The notes: generated by a model not told the origin, from the sequence alone. A stretch of DNA of 64,000 bases from Emmonsiellopsis sp. PD_33 (GCA_032988165.1 JANTQF010000007.1:186001-250000); one strand, 5' to 3'. Shown: positions 22,540-34,468, numbered from the stretch's first letter. Program-made: numbers and translations.

Positions 22540-22903
22540 GATGGAGGAGAAGGTATGCTTGGAGACAGACCTATTGCCATCACGGCAGTAGATAAAATGG
22601 TGGGGAGTCTAGGAAATTCTGTCCGTCGGGATTAATAAGAAGCGTGGGAAAACAACTAGTACGAGGTCGAGGACGTGATCAGGGGGTTAGGTGAACAAAA
22701 GAAATTGGTCATAAGTATCAGTATATTGGGCTCCCGCCCAGTAACCATATATACAAAAAAAAAGAGAAATGCCCGTCAATTGAAAATCTAAACAAATCAA
22801 TCCCATCCAAAAAACACAGGAGAAAGCCACACCATCTATACCAAAGAACAAAATACCATGTACATCTCTAGTATATAATGCAACACGCACCTAAACCTCC
22901 CCT
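22540..22903. other. spacer between MITE-like element and SER2
   Basis: About 360 nt of AT-rich sequence including the 3' flank of the phosphatase gene; nothing else is visible. Confidence 0.5.
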
Positions 22904-24455
22904 TTACTCCCTCTTCTCCCCCTCACCAATCAGCTCCCCAATCTCGGCCTCCTGAAGGCCCAACAGATACAAAATATCCACCAACGAAGTGCCGTTCAGC
23001 CTTGTTGGCGCCTCCAACTGCACTTTGCTCTTCGCTCTCCACGCAACGCCCAGACCAGCCTCTTTCAGCATGAGTAGGTCGTTCGCGCCATCGCCCACGG
23101 CCAGCGTTTGGGCGATGGAGATGCCGTTTTCGGCTGCGAGGGTGCGGAGGAGGGTGCGCTTTTGAGACGCGTCGATGATGGGGTAGTCTGGGGAGAGGGT
23201 GCCGGTGAGGGTTTGGGTTGTGGAGTCGATTTCGAGCTTTGGAGTGTGTTAGTTTTCTTTGAATTTCAGGAATCGGGAAAAAGGGGGGGTCAACACTCAC
23301 GTGATTAGCAAAGGCATAGTCGAGCCCTAATTCACCGGCGAGCCATTCCGCCAAGGGTTGGAATCCACCGCTGAGAACAGCCATTTTATATCCAAGCATT
23401 TTCAGTGCGCGGCAGAGCTCTCGCGCACCGGGTGAAATGGTAATGATAGACTTGAGCTTTTCAAAGACGTCGGCCGGAACACCCTTTAGGAGGGCAACTC
23501 TGGCTTTCAGAGACGCGGAAAAGTCGAGTTCTCCGTTCATGGCGCGGGCGGTGATTTCCTAGATTACTGAGTCAGTATTTTATCTGCTGAACCCATCAAA
23601 AATGGAGTTAACACATACCGAAACCTCCTTCTCAACACCAATGAACCTGGCAATTTCATCAATAACCTCCTGCTGAATCAACGTACTATCCATATCAAAT
23701 ACAGCCAGCCGCTTATGTCGTCTAAACACGCTCTCCTTCTGCATAACCACTTCCACATTCCACTCCCGCTCGAAACGCCAGATGTTCTCGTGTTTCCGCA
23801 TGTCTTCAAAGGAAAGATATTCCGATGGCGGAGGAGGGCAGATTGTCACCTCGACCACGCGAGGTTGGCCTTCCTTATCTAGGCAACGATGCGAAGTGCT
23901 CATGCGTTGGTAGGGGGTAGGGAGCTCCTCCAGCACCTGTAGGAAATTTGTGAGGCATAGTTGCGACACATATGGGCCGTATAGATGGTCTAGTGGTTCG
24001 GGTTCCGGAACGGGTGGTTCGCGAGGAAGTTGCTTGAGGTCAACCGAAGGGGCAGAACCAGGCGCAACGGTGGGTGTGGGGAGCTTGTCCGAAGGCTTTG
24101 GTTGAGGGGATGCGTCGGGGTGGGTGTGAGGGCGAACTGGATCAGCGGACTTGTAGAATATCGTGGCGACAAGCTTGGGAGTATTTGCGGGTAGTGAGCT
24201 GAGAGAATCGTTGAAAAGACTGTGTACGATTCCACTATCCTTTATTGCCGCCTTTTGGACGTTGGCGGGGCTGCCATTGAGGGGCAGGGGAGCCCTGAGC
24301 GTGTCATGCGGGCCACGGAGGATATTGCCAATTGTCGGTAGCTTCGATGGCGAGGGCTTGTACTGCTGATGGTCCTGGATGAAAGATCCACCGGATAACG
24401 TGCTAGGTCGTAGCACAGGGCGTCCGCCGCGCGAGGGAAGTTTTGTTTCGGCCAT
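22904..24455 (-). CDS. SER2: phosphoserine phosphatase
   Basis: Three exons on the minus strand, 24455-23619, 23558-23301 and 23236-22904, all joined in phase 0, encode 475 aa. The enzyme does the last step of serine synthesis, hydrolysing phosphoserine. HAD motifs are complete: the nucleophile loop RLAVFDMDSTL (DxDxT, about 250-260), VLSGGFQPLAEWLAGELGL (motif II), the Lys of QKRTLLRTL, and VGDGANDLLMLKEAG (motif IV). The first 200 residues are Pro/Ser-rich with HLYGPYVSQLCLTNFLQVLEE before the catalytic domain, a longer N-terminus than in yeast Ser2, as in other filamentous fungi. The start was set at the first ATG (MAETKLPSRGG); the frame extends upstream without an ATG. It is divergent from PAPS reductase. 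Confidence 0.9.
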
Positions 24456-25730
24456 AGAAGCGGGCAAAAGAAGGACGGAGAAGCGCCTTTGCGGAGGATT
24501 GGAGACGCGAAAAGTTGACGACACCGGAATGCTAGAAAGTACAGGATGTATACGGTCAGTTTCCGGGAGTATCCAATAGTTTGATGTTCACTGCCTTCGT
24601 CGCATTCTTGAAGCAGTTGTCAGAGCAAAGTTGATAGAAGGTTTGCGAGCACGTGATCTAGAAGAAGTTGAGCGGAGGCACATGACCTCATCGTGTTAGT
24701 CAGCCAGTTCCCCGCATTGAACTAAACATAACATGATAAGGAGACAGATGAACATCATCAGATTCATCACAACCCAGACAGCCAAACTCTTGAACAAGAC
24801 AGACATCATAGGGGCAATGCCAGACAGTGAAGCTGAGAGCAGACTGCCTTGAAAGGAGGTTGTTTATTCATGCAATGTGTTGCCAAGGCTGCCAGCACAC
24901 TGCTCTCCAATGCCATCCATCCTGGCCCATCCAGTTCTGTGCCTGATGGCTGCATTTTAAGCCGCGGAGAAAGGCTGCTGATGTCAGCCTGTCGTCACGT
25001 GACCAACTCTCTTTTGACGACTTCGATTTCGCAGTATCAAGAGGTTCGATTGATAATGAATCGATATTTGCCTGTTGCTGATTTGTTTATATTTGCTCTA
25101 TGTGCTTTTTGGAATTCCTGCGTTCCCTTCTTCTTCTTTCGCTGACATCATAACCACCGACAGGGCGCAAAAAGGCGAAAAAACTCTTCGCTTGGGAGTC
25201 TGCTTACCTAAGACCCCCTGGCCAATACTTAGCCCCAACGCCAAAATTGCGTGATTTGCAGCGGCCATGAGCACATCCGCCGCCTCCCCTGGCTGCTCGT
25301 ACAAGATTTTGCTGAGATTGCACCACCGATTGCGCCAGATTGCACGGCCAACGGTGGGGAAGACAGGCCGGCGCTTTGGGCCATCATTATTAATGATGTG
25401 ATCGGAGGCACTTTTCGCCTGATTCTTCCGGGTTGTGGGAGTTATTATGGACGGATGGAGAGGGGGCAGGGCTTCCTCCTTTTTTCTATGGAAGAGTACC
25501 CCCTCTTTCTTTCATTCTCTCTCTTCCTCTCCTTGATTTCTAAGGCACGGCCATTATTCCTCTACTTGCTACATACGCCTGTTTTGTCAGCACTCTCTTT
25601 GTCTGCCCGAGACACAGGCCAATCCCGTCCCTTATATAGAAATCAATTCTCATACAATTGAATCCCATATCCATCCATCAGTCTCCTTCATCTCCAGATT
25701 CGAGTCTCTACATCCCACTATCATTCCATC
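24456..25730. promoter_or_regulatory. shared divergent promoter SER2 / MET16 with two CACGTG boxes
   Basis: A 1.28-kb divergent region. CACGTGAT is at 24650-24657 and a perfect GTCACGTGAC palindrome at 24994-25003. CACGTG is the Cbf1 core used at sulfur genes in yeast, and both flanking genes feed cysteine synthesis, so joint control is plausible but unproved. A pyrimidine-rich stretch (25490-25560) and a CT-rich leader precede the MET16 start. I see no gene here; an open frame at about 24849-25145 has low-complexity content only. Confidence 0.4.
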
Positions 25731-26693
25731 ATGCCGGCCAAGATCCCCTCCAATTACCCCTCTGATTCAGAAATCATGGATAATGAGTCTGGCTATGGCA
25801 GCGGCACCGCCAGCGAAGCCAGCCTACCGGAACTCATCTTCACCAAACCACACCTCCAATTCCTCAATAGACAACTCCAGTTCCTTGAACCCCAAGGTAC
25901 TTGCCCCCACGCTACAATCATCCCTTAAAACAATCCATCGCCACTAACACCCCCCCTAGACATCCTCCGCTGGTGCATCACCAGCCTGCCAGGCCTCTAC
26001 CAAACGACCGCCTTCGGTCTAACCGGCCTCGCAACCCTCGACATGCTCTCCAAACTCCAAATCCCCCGCCCCCAACTCGTCGACCTCATCTTCCTCGACA
26101 CCCTCCACCACTTCCCAGAAACCCTATTCCTAGTCGACCGCATCCGCAAACACTACCCTTCCAACACCATCCACGTCTACAAGCCCGCCGACGTCACCAC
26201 CGCGGACGAATTCACAGCCAAATACGGCTCCAAACTCTGGGAATCCAACGACCAACTCTACGACTGGGTCGCCAAAGTCGAGCCCGCCCAACGGGCCTAC
26301 CGCGACTTGCAAGTCAACGCCGTCCTGACGGGCCGGAGACGGAGCCAGGGCGGCAAGCGGGGGGATCTCGACATTATCGAGGTCGACGAGGCGGGCTTGA
26401 TCAAGATTAACCCGCTGGCAAACTGGTCCTTTGCGCAGGTTAAGCAGTACATTACGGAGAACAACGTGCCTTACAATGAGCTCCTGGATCGGGGGTATAA
26501 GAGTATTGGGGACTGGCATTCGACGCAGCCGGTGAAGGAGAATGAGGATGAGAGATCGGGCAGGTGGAAGGGCCAGCAGAAGACTGAGTGTGGGATTCAT
26601 AATCCGAGATCTAAGTATGCGCAGTTTCTGAGGGAGCAGGAGTTGAAGAGGCAGGAGGAGGCGAGGATGGCGGTTGAGATGAGGGGGAGTTGA
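25731..26693 (+). CDS. MET16: phosphoadenylyl-sulfate (PAPS) reductase
   Basis: Two exons, 25731-25896 and 25960-26693, with a 63-nt intron (GTACTT donor, CACTAAC branch, CTAG acceptor), encode 299 aa. It reduces PAPS to sulfite and PAP with thioredoxin as donor, in the sulfate assimilation route. The PP-loop-related core starts after the intron (TTAFGLTGLATLDML), then LIFLDTLHHFPETLFLVDRI, the VLTGRRRSQGGKRG arginine loop, INPLANWSFAQVKQYI, and the catalytic Cys266 in KTECGIHNPRSKY near the C terminus. The N-terminal 30 residues are Ser/Glu-rich. Coding-strand base use runs from C-rich at the start of exon 2 to G-rich at the end. It is divergent from SER2, and MET3 lies 5.6 kb downstream on the same strand. 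Confidence 0.95.
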
Positions 26694-27823
26694 GGGGTGC
26701 TGGTTTTCTTTTCAGTTGATGCGGTGAGATGATCTCTTTTATCCCCCCCCCTTTTTTTTTTCTTGCATATAATGAACCTTGGAATGACATGGCAAACGGC
26801 GTTTTGTGTTAGCGGGGGTGGGCCTTTTTTTGTAGGTTTTATTTCTTCTTCATGTTCCTTTGAATCGATCCCCCTGGCCCCCCCCTTTTTTTTACATTTC
26901 AATATACCTGGCGCGATTGTATATACAAAACAAGATTCCCTTCCATTTATGGATAGATAGTTACATAGCATGAGAACTAAAAAAAAATATCCAAAGAAAA
27001 AAAAATCTTAATAATAAACAAACTCATCCTCATCCCATTCATCCTTCATGCAACACAGTCAAACACAACTGAAAAGGGGTTTGGTTGGGTTAGTGCGAGA
27101 TTTGATGCCTGAGGCTGCCAACTAACCACCATCCTGGCTCCACCTCAATTCCTACATCAGCTTGTTGGAACCAGGCCAACAGCCCAGATAACCACCGCGC
27201 ACAATGAAGAGCGTTCATTACATCTTCCTTTGGATCTCTTTAAGACGCGGTATAACTCTGATTATCTTAACCGGGTGGGTATCAATACTAGTATCTGTCT
27301 ATAACCAGAAACACGACCCCAGGCCGTGCCTCGTACTGCATACTAGTATCTATCCAATTCCAACTTCTTAACTTAGCAGAAGCAGGGCGGAAATCCCGAA
27401 TCCTTCCCAGGGGAGATAGGGTGGGCGTTTGACGGGCCACTGGCGGGATCCCGCTGTGGGTCAAAACTAGAGTCATCTGTGGTTCGCCGGAATAACTAGC
27501 AGTCTCCCTATCTCTCACTTATCTTGTATTCCTTTTTTTATATTCGTCTTGTGTCTTATTCCCGTACGCTTAGAGCTTAGGAGTTAGGGGTTGAGGAACG
27601 GTTAGGTCATATAAATATGCGCGTGTGAGTTGCTGCTACTTGCCTCCTTATCGGAATAAGCATCCAATTGGATTGAAATATGAGTTGGTTACCCCCTCTA
27701 TCCAACGCCAGTGTATATACATAACCATCCCAAAAAAGTAATCTACAGGGTCTAGGTAAATCACCAGTCCCAAAATAAAGACATTCCAAAAAGAAAACAA
27801 AAGAAAAGTCAACCACTCCCAAC
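26694..27823. other. convergent 3' region, MET16 to GT17
   Basis: There is no gene. Two poly(C)-poly(T) junction tracts (about 26743-26761 and 26880-26893) lie in the MET16 3' flank, similar to the one after lipoyl synthase. The rest is AT-rich. Confidence 0.5.
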
Positions 27824-29062
27824 TCACACCTGATAAAAATCCCTAAACCCCCCATCCTCCCCATCCCTATCAACCATATACCGAAACCTCTCCCTCTCCC
27901 TCTCCCCCCTCAAAAACCCCGGTAAATCCCCATTCCCCACCACCCGCTCATAAACCTGTTCCTTCCGATCAAACAGATCCAACCCATTCCTCACCCTATG
28001 CACCAACATCCCCTTATCCACAAACTCGGGCCGATTATACTTGATATGCGAAAAGGACCGGATTTTATTCTGCATCTCCGCCACCGTCGCAAAGCACGAG
28101 CTGCAGTGCCACGAGGCATTGAACAGGTCTGCGCGGGGGCCGAACCAGTTGCGCAAGATAGAGCCCCCGCCGACACCCATGCGCAGGTCGGTGGGGGGGA
28201 TGGTGTTTTGCGCGCCTTCGTAGTAGGTTGCTTGTGGATGCGACCAGTCCGGGCCCCGGTGCAGCCATTGGAAGCTGTAATAGTAGAAGCGGCTGCGGAG
28301 GTTGACGCGGCGGGGGAAGGCGCACGTGCGGAGGAGGGTGAGGGTGGCGGGCCGTGGGATTTCGTCTAGGTCGGAGACGAGGATTACGTCGCCGAGGTGC
28401 GGGGTGGAGGCTGGGGAGGAGGCGGCGGCCGTGCTGAGCGGGTATTGTTGGTACGGCTGCGGGGGTTCGGGTGGGTTGGCCCGTGGTTGGCCCAGGGTGG
28501 GGAAGACTTGGGTTAATGCTGAGTCGCGCTGGAATTGCTCGTGGTCCATAGGACCGGGTTCATGCTCGCCTCGGCCGACGACGATGTGGTGGATGATTTT
28601 GTCGTGGAAGGGGGCGAACTTTTGCCAGATTTCTGGCTGGTTGAGGAGGATGGGTTTGGGGCGGTTGCTAAAGGTTGTGTTTGCTTCGACGATTATGAAG
28701 TAGTCGACGTGCTCGTGGAGCTCGTTTAGGCGCACCTCCAGCCAGTCCAGTTCTGTGTTTAAGAGGAAGAGGTCGTAGACTTTTCGGCGGGGTGGAGGGT
28801 CCTGTCCGCGGCCGAGGCGGCGATATGGCTTCCAGTCATAGAGTTGGCAGAGCTCTTGCGCTTTCTGGTCCGTGAGACCATCTTGCCCGATGCCATTTCG
28901 GGCCGCCCGGGATCGTTCGGATTCGATAGTATGTAAGTTGTCGCCGATATACTGCGCTTGTGGGGGCGTGTTGATATATGTATGTAGGCACCAGATGGCA
29001 AGGAAAAGTGATGCAAGTAATAGAATAAGGGACCTGATCCTCCGGCGTGGAGAAATGATCAT
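27824..29062 (-). CDS. glycosyltransferase family 17 protein (GnT-III-like), type II membrane
   Basis: Intronless on the minus strand, 412 aa. A single signal anchor (about 9-29, IRSLILLLASLFLAIWCLH) suggests a Golgi type II topology. The catalytic domain shows the GT17 pattern: KVYDLFLLNTELDWLEVRLNEL, VDYFIIVEANTTFSNRPKP, DKIIHHIVV, the DxD-type site VILVSDLDEIPRP, then RSRFYYYSFQWLH, GWHCSSCF-like NASWHCSSCF, and KIRSFSHIKYN. Family members include beta-1,4-mannosyl-glycoprotein N-acetylglucosaminyltransferase; the acceptor in fungi is not established. A Pro/Gln/Ala-rich insert (about 195-222) interrupts the domain before the DxD site. The coding strand is C-rich early and G-rich late. Confidence 0.85.
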   Translation of the reverse strand: MIISPRRRIRSLILLLASLFLAIWCLHTYINTPPQAQYIGDNLHTIESERSRAARNGIGQDGLTDQKAQELCQLYDWKPYRRLGRGQDPPPRRKVYDLFLLNTELDWLEVRLNELHEHVDYFIIVEANTTFSNRPKPILLNQPEIWQKFAPFHDKIIHHIVVGRGEHEPGPMDHEQFQRDSALTQVFPTLGQPRANPPEPPQPYQQYPLSTAAASSPASTPHLGDVILVSDLDEIPRPATLTLLRTCAFPRRVNLRSRFYYYSFQWLHRGPDWSHPQATYYEGAQNTIPPTDLRMGVGGGSILRNWFGPRADLFNASWHCSSCFATVAEMQNKIRSFSHIKYNRPEFVDKGMLVHRVRNGLDLFDRKEQVYERVVGNGDLPGFLRGERERERFRYMVDRDGEDGGFRDFYQV

Positions 29063-32000
29063 TCTCTATGATATTAAGAGAAATAGGGCCATAAATGAGG
29101 CCAGGATTCAACCAAAAAAAAAAATAGAAAATTAATCAGACACACTCTGGATATCAGAAAAACCTCAAAAAGTCAAAAGCTGGAGAGAAATGCTCAACGC
29201 AGTGCGAGGCTGAAGCAGCCGCAACACTGCCCGCATGGTCATCATCATGCTCTCTGGTGTCCACTTTCTATGGGATCGACATCCGCCAAAAAGTCGGTAT
29301 TCATTGGATCATTGTGCCCCGATCTCCGGGGGGGGATTGAGTGGTCAACGATCACCGCTGTCGATTTGCAGAACTCTTCGATCTTCTGGTCCGTGTCATG
29401 GCGCTGGGCTCAAATCTCACACCTTCTATTAAGTTCTCAGGGGGATTCAGGATTCAGGAACCAGGAGCTCGCGGTCTGGCACTGCATCCCAATTTCCCAA
29501 ATGCAGCCTCTCCTATCTTGACACAAATGAGTCCCTGACTAGTGACGTAGCACGCATCCGCATTTTCTCGGGTGCTTTTCTTTTGGGTTTCAATTTCTGA
29601 GCGGGTCGGGGTTCGGGATTAGTTCTTGGCTTTGCGTGGCCCCCTTTTTTCTTTTTCTGGAGTCCAGCCGCGTTCAACGTTTCCATACGCGTAGTGAAGT
29701 AGGTGTAGTGAGCCTCAGGCCAAATGCGGAAGGGTTTTTTTATAGATAGCAGTTGGTTACTGGAGACCAGGGCAATCAGCGGTTTGATGTAGTTGGATGT
29801 TGAGGTTGGATGAAGTTCCCACTTGCAAGGCGGTTCGAGCCGGCTCGAGCGGGGTCATGTGATCCTATGTCCGCTCCAGGGCTGTCGGGAAGGTTGAGGG
29901 TGCTTCCAATTTGTGATCTGGGTGATTCTTTTTGGAGGGGGATAGATGGGGGTGTTACGTATTTTCCAAGGTTGTTGGCTGAAGGAATGGATGCTACATC
30001 GTTTATATAGATATGGATGGATGGATACAGAAGTCGTGACTTGGTTTTATCTATCCGCAGGATTTATATGGTTCCCGTCTGTAGATATATATATATGATG
30101 ACTGAATAGTCTGATGAAAGCAACGTCACCTTTCTATATGAAAGTTTACTAGGTTTGAAGGAATACTTCTTGACTCTATCCCGAATTCTCACATATCTAA
30201 TGACTGTTGCCTAACGGAGCATCCCTAGCAGAAACTAGATCTGAGGGACAAGCATATAATCCAGTTGGTGCTGGCTAGGGAAGGAAGAGATATAGCAATG
30301 AAAATATCCAGGTCCGAATGATATATCATTCTCTCAGAGTATGGGAGGAAGGCCTCGCTATATGCATAACAAAGACGATGTATAGAAGTGAGTTTCCCCC
30401 CTTGTTACTAGTGTTGGGATAGCTAGAGATAGAACCTTCCCGCCTGTTAGTCCGGAGATGGCACTCGAGAAAAACTGCCTTGTGCACAGGTTAAAGATGC
30501 TGCCAGGTGATTTCTGCAGCTGGCCAACTAGAGGGTCAAATGCCGTCTGGCATATTGAAAGCAAGTCTGCGGCAGAAGTAGTGTGTGGGTTGGTACCGCG
30601 ACTTGGTTGGTTGTGGATAGGGGAGAGGAATAAGAATATGACAATGTTCAAAGAAATGCCACTGGAGTTGGTTAGGCCGTCAAGGGCCTGCCGATTCTGT
30701 GTAACTGCAAGACGAACGAAGTGGTAGGGTCAAGTATGTGGACGAAGCGAAGCAACATGTCCATTATTTCAGAATATGTGCATCTCATTCATGTTGTCCA
30801 GTTGATCAGTACGGGGATCCCTTGAGAATTCTTTTGGGTTGGGTAGAATGTCATGAAGAAGAACAATCAGCCCTAGGAAGACGTGCTGCAAGACCAAAAT
30901 CACGCCATATCCACGGTCAGCCTGGGAGCTGTGATCGGGGTAGATCAATATCCACACAAGCTCTTTTAGTCACATCCAGCTCGACGGACAGGATTTAGAG
31001 CTTCACTGGCTCATGAGAATCCACAGGAGCTACACGGTAGCCTGTAGGTAGGTAGCGCTTGGGCTTCTAGAACGAGATCGGGAATTGCGGGGGAAGAAAA
31101 ATCCGTCATTGGTTTAGCTGACCGGTGTGTCGGATTGAAAGTCTTCCCCGCATACATAGAACTAGACCAAGATAAAGTACTGTAGGGCTAGCATGATATG
31201 GTGGCAAGCGAAGCTGTAACTATGCAGCCATGCTATCTAGCGAGCTCGTTGTTACACAGGAAAGGAATATCATATGGCCTGGGACGTATCAACTCACAGA
31301 CAAAAGGTAGATGAACATGAAATCTAGCCTGTTCCTAGAAAGGACAGTCATATGATACAATTTCAGGGACGTCCGCGGCATGAAATTGAGCAAGGAAGTT
31401 TGCAATCGGACGGTAGCGTCCGTGTCAGGCGTGGCTGGGAAGTGATAGATAGTAGTAAGGAAATGACGCGGCTGGAGCTAACATGGAGGATGAGAGAGCT
31501 CCATAAAATGGTAGTAACTATGGGCGTATCAATAAATGATCCGCTGCGCTCCACAAAAGAGCTGACGAGACGCGAAGATCGAAATACCGCCCCTGGAACC
31601 CTGACGTTGGAGAAGTTTGATATTGTTTCAAGTTGCAGCTTGTTTCCTTGGGACGGGATGGACGGAAAGACAGAGCGGAAAAAGGTTGTGCCGGAAACCG
31701 GTATATCCACGCTAAGCCTGTTACGGGATAGCGTGGCTGGTGATCACGCAATTTTCAGCCAGAGTGACGGAGCTTGGCTGACTCAGCAGCCAAACCCAAT
31801 CTGCATTAAGCTGCTGACTAAGTCCCGTGCACCTTAATGCAGACTCCGCGATCTCCCATTGGCCGACTGTCCATTTTATGCGCAGGTCTTTGGTTGATTT
31901 GGGTTAGCGCCGATGTTTGATACCCGCCAAGCCTGTACCATTTGCCTTCGAATTACGACATCGGACAGCCAACAAGTACCAGCTATGGCTGCCCCGCCCC

Positions 32001-32333
32001 AGAACTGCGTGATGAACGCATCTCGGGTACATGGCGGGCAGAGGCTGATCTGGTTTGATACGTGTAACAGGGCCTCAGCGCAAACTTTGGCGGGTTGGCG
32101 GTTCCTGGAAGTCAGCTCCACCGGGAGTGACTATCAAACCGGGATGGATGGATCATCAAGGCCCCCGACATCTGTCTTTTTCTTCCCTGCCCGCTCTCTT
32201 CTTTTCTCCTCTCTCCTCCAGCTTCAATTCTGTCCTCTGTCATCCTAGCTTCCCGGTTGCGTTGAATTGCTGGCTCTACTGTGCTGCTCTTTCTATACCC
32301 CACAAGTGTATACAACCTTGACCCCAGAACATC
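29063..32333. promoter_or_regulatory. 3.3-kb region upstream of MET3
   Basis: This is long for this compact part of the window. I see no gene with a domain; an ATG-started frame at 31352-31837 (161 aa) is the longest but has no recognisable content and an equally long antisense frame. A 10-bp perfect inverted repeat, CTGCATTAAG at 31801-31810 and CTTAATGCAG at 31833-31842, lies about 490 bp before the MET3 start. A pyrimidine-rich leader (32160-32260) precedes the gene. A non-coding transcript cannot be excluded. Confidence 0.4.
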
Positions 32334-34468
32334 ATGGCCAACAATCCCCATGGCGGGGTCCTCAAGGACCTGCTTGCCCGCGACGCCCCAAGACACGATG
32401 AGCTCGAGGCGGAAGCTGAGACTCTTCCTGCCATTGTCCTCACTGAGAGACAGCTTTGCGATTTGGAATTGATCCTCAATGGAGGCTTCAGTCCACTGGA
32501 AGGTATGTGCTATTTCCCTGCTACACCCTACAAGCCTGGTTTACATCGGATATGGGCTGGGAATTGCGAGATTGCTTCCTCTAGAGTATGCCCATTGTGG
32601 GAACCTATTGTAGCCATTTGCTAACGGCATCTCACCCAATAGGCTTCATGAACGAGAAGGACTACAACGGGTAATACACTCTTCCTGGTGAAGACGAAGA
32701 AATCATGTCACGACCGAATACTAAGATCGGGACTTTCCCCGCTATAGTGTCGTTTCAGATGTTCGTCTTGCGGACGGCAACGTTTTCAGTATTCCCATCA
32801 CATTGGATCTTTCCGCCGCAGACATCCAAGATCTGGGCGTCAAACCCGGAGCCCGCGTTACGCTCCGGGATTTCAGAGATGACCGCAACTTGGCCATCCT
32901 GACGGTGGACGACGTTTATAGGCCTGACAAGTAGGTTGCCACGACCTTTTGCGGGTGACTCCCTGCAAATGTAGTGCTCCAGGGCATTGATTTTCTGACA
33001 TGTTCTTATTATATGGTAATGCAGGCAAAAGGAGGCAGACCTAGTATTTGGCGGCGATGACGAGCACCCTGCGATCAAATACCTTTTCAACAAGGCCCAA
33101 GAGTTCTACGTTGGTGGAAAGGTCGAGGCAGTTAATAAGCTCAACCATTATGATTATGTCGGACTACGATGTGAGTATATCCGTTCAGTATACAGCATAT
33201 TCAGTGGCTAATTTCTGGACAGTCACCCCTGCTGAATTGCGATCTCACTTCGACAAACTCGGCTGGTCCAGAGTTGTTGCCTTCCAAACTAGGTGAGTCC
33301 TTACCATTATCTGTTAATGGAACCATTATCTCATGAAAACAGAAATCCCATGCATAGAGCCCACCGTGAATTGACCGTCCGGGCTGCTCGTGCCCGCCAA
33401 GCGAATGTTTTGATCCATCCCGTCGTTGGTCTCACCAAGCCTGGCGACATCGACCATTTTACTCGCGTTCGTGTCTACCAGGCGCTTTTGCCCAGATACC
33501 CTAACGGAATGGCCGTTCTTGGCCTCCTCCCATTGGCCATGAGAATGGGTGGCCCCCGTGAGGCAATCTGGCACGCCATTATCCGCAAGAATCACGGAGC
33601 CACACATTTCATCATCGGACGTGACCACGCCGGTCCCGGAAAGAACTCCAAGGGTGTTGAGTTCTATGGCCCATACGACGCCCAACATGCCGTTGAGAAA
33701 TATAAGGACGAGCTAGGAATCGAAGTTGTTGAGTTTCAACAAGTCACCTATCTCCCCGATACCGATGAGTATAAACCTGTGGACGAGGTTCCTGCCGGTA
33801 CCAAGACTCTTGATATTTCTGGAACCGAGCTCCGAAAACGCCTCCGCACTGGCGGCCACATCCCAGAATGGTTCTCGTATCCTGAGGTCGTCAAGGTGCT
33901 TCGTGAATCTAACCCTCCCCGGTTCGCCCAGGGATTCACTATCTTCCTCACTGGCTATCAAAACAGTGGAAAGGATGCCATTGCACGTGCGCTCCAAGTT
34001 ACTCTAAACCAGCAGGGTGGCCGCTCTGTGTCGCTTCTCCTTGGCGACACTGTTCGACACGAGCTTTCGTCCGAACTCGGATTCTCCCAGGAGGACCGCC
34101 ACAAGAACATCCAGCGCATTGCATTCGTTGCTGCTGAGCTCACCAAGGCGGGCGCTGCTGTTATTGCTGCTCCTATCGCGCCCTATGAGCGCAGCAGAGA
34201 GCAAGCCCGCGAGACCATCTCAGCCACTGGAAGCTTCTTCCTCGTTCACGTCGCCACCTCCCTCGAATACGCGGAGAAGACCGACAAGAGAGGTATCTAC
34301 GCCCAGGCCAGACGGGGAGAAATCACGGGATTCACTGGTGTGGACGATCCATATGAGGTACCCAAGAATCCAGATCTCACCGTCGACATCGAAAAGCAGA
34401 CCGTTCGAAGCATCGTTCATGAAATCATCCTCGTGCTCGAGAGCCAAGGATTCCTTGAACGCAACTAA
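32334..34468 (+). CDS. MET3: ATP sulfurylase (sulfate adenylyltransferase) with C-terminal APS-kinase-like domain
   Basis: Six exons: 32334-32502, 32643-32670, 32748-32930, 33025-33170, 33223-33292 and 33343-34468. All phases agree and give 573 aa, the usual length for filamentous fungi. It makes APS from sulfate and ATP, the entry step of sulfate assimilation. The N-terminal domain ends near 170; the catalytic domain has FQTRNPMHRAHREL (QxRN and HxxH), VHP-type LIHPVVGLTKPGD, MRMGGPREA and GRDHAGPG. From about 395 the APS-kinase-like domain follows (IFLTGYQNSGKDAIARALQ, LLLGDTVRHELSSELGFSQEDR, APYERSREQAR); in fungal enzymes it is the PAPS-binding allosteric domain and lacks kinase activity, and the altered P-loop (GYQNSGKD) fits this. 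Exon 2 is 28 nt. Confidence 0.97.

Noticed and set aside
21922..22583. Two minus-strand frames around the inverted-repeat element
   Set aside because: They run through the terminal inverted repeat and have no domain; not a transposase, so not called genes.
24849..25145. 98-codon plus-strand frame between SER2 and MET16
   Set aside because: Low-complexity end (Phe run), no conserved motif, lies in a promoter region.
31352..31837. ATG-started 161-codon frame upstream of MET3
   Set aside because: No recognisable domain, no signal or splice context, and the opposite strand is equally open; kept only as a note in the intergenic entry.
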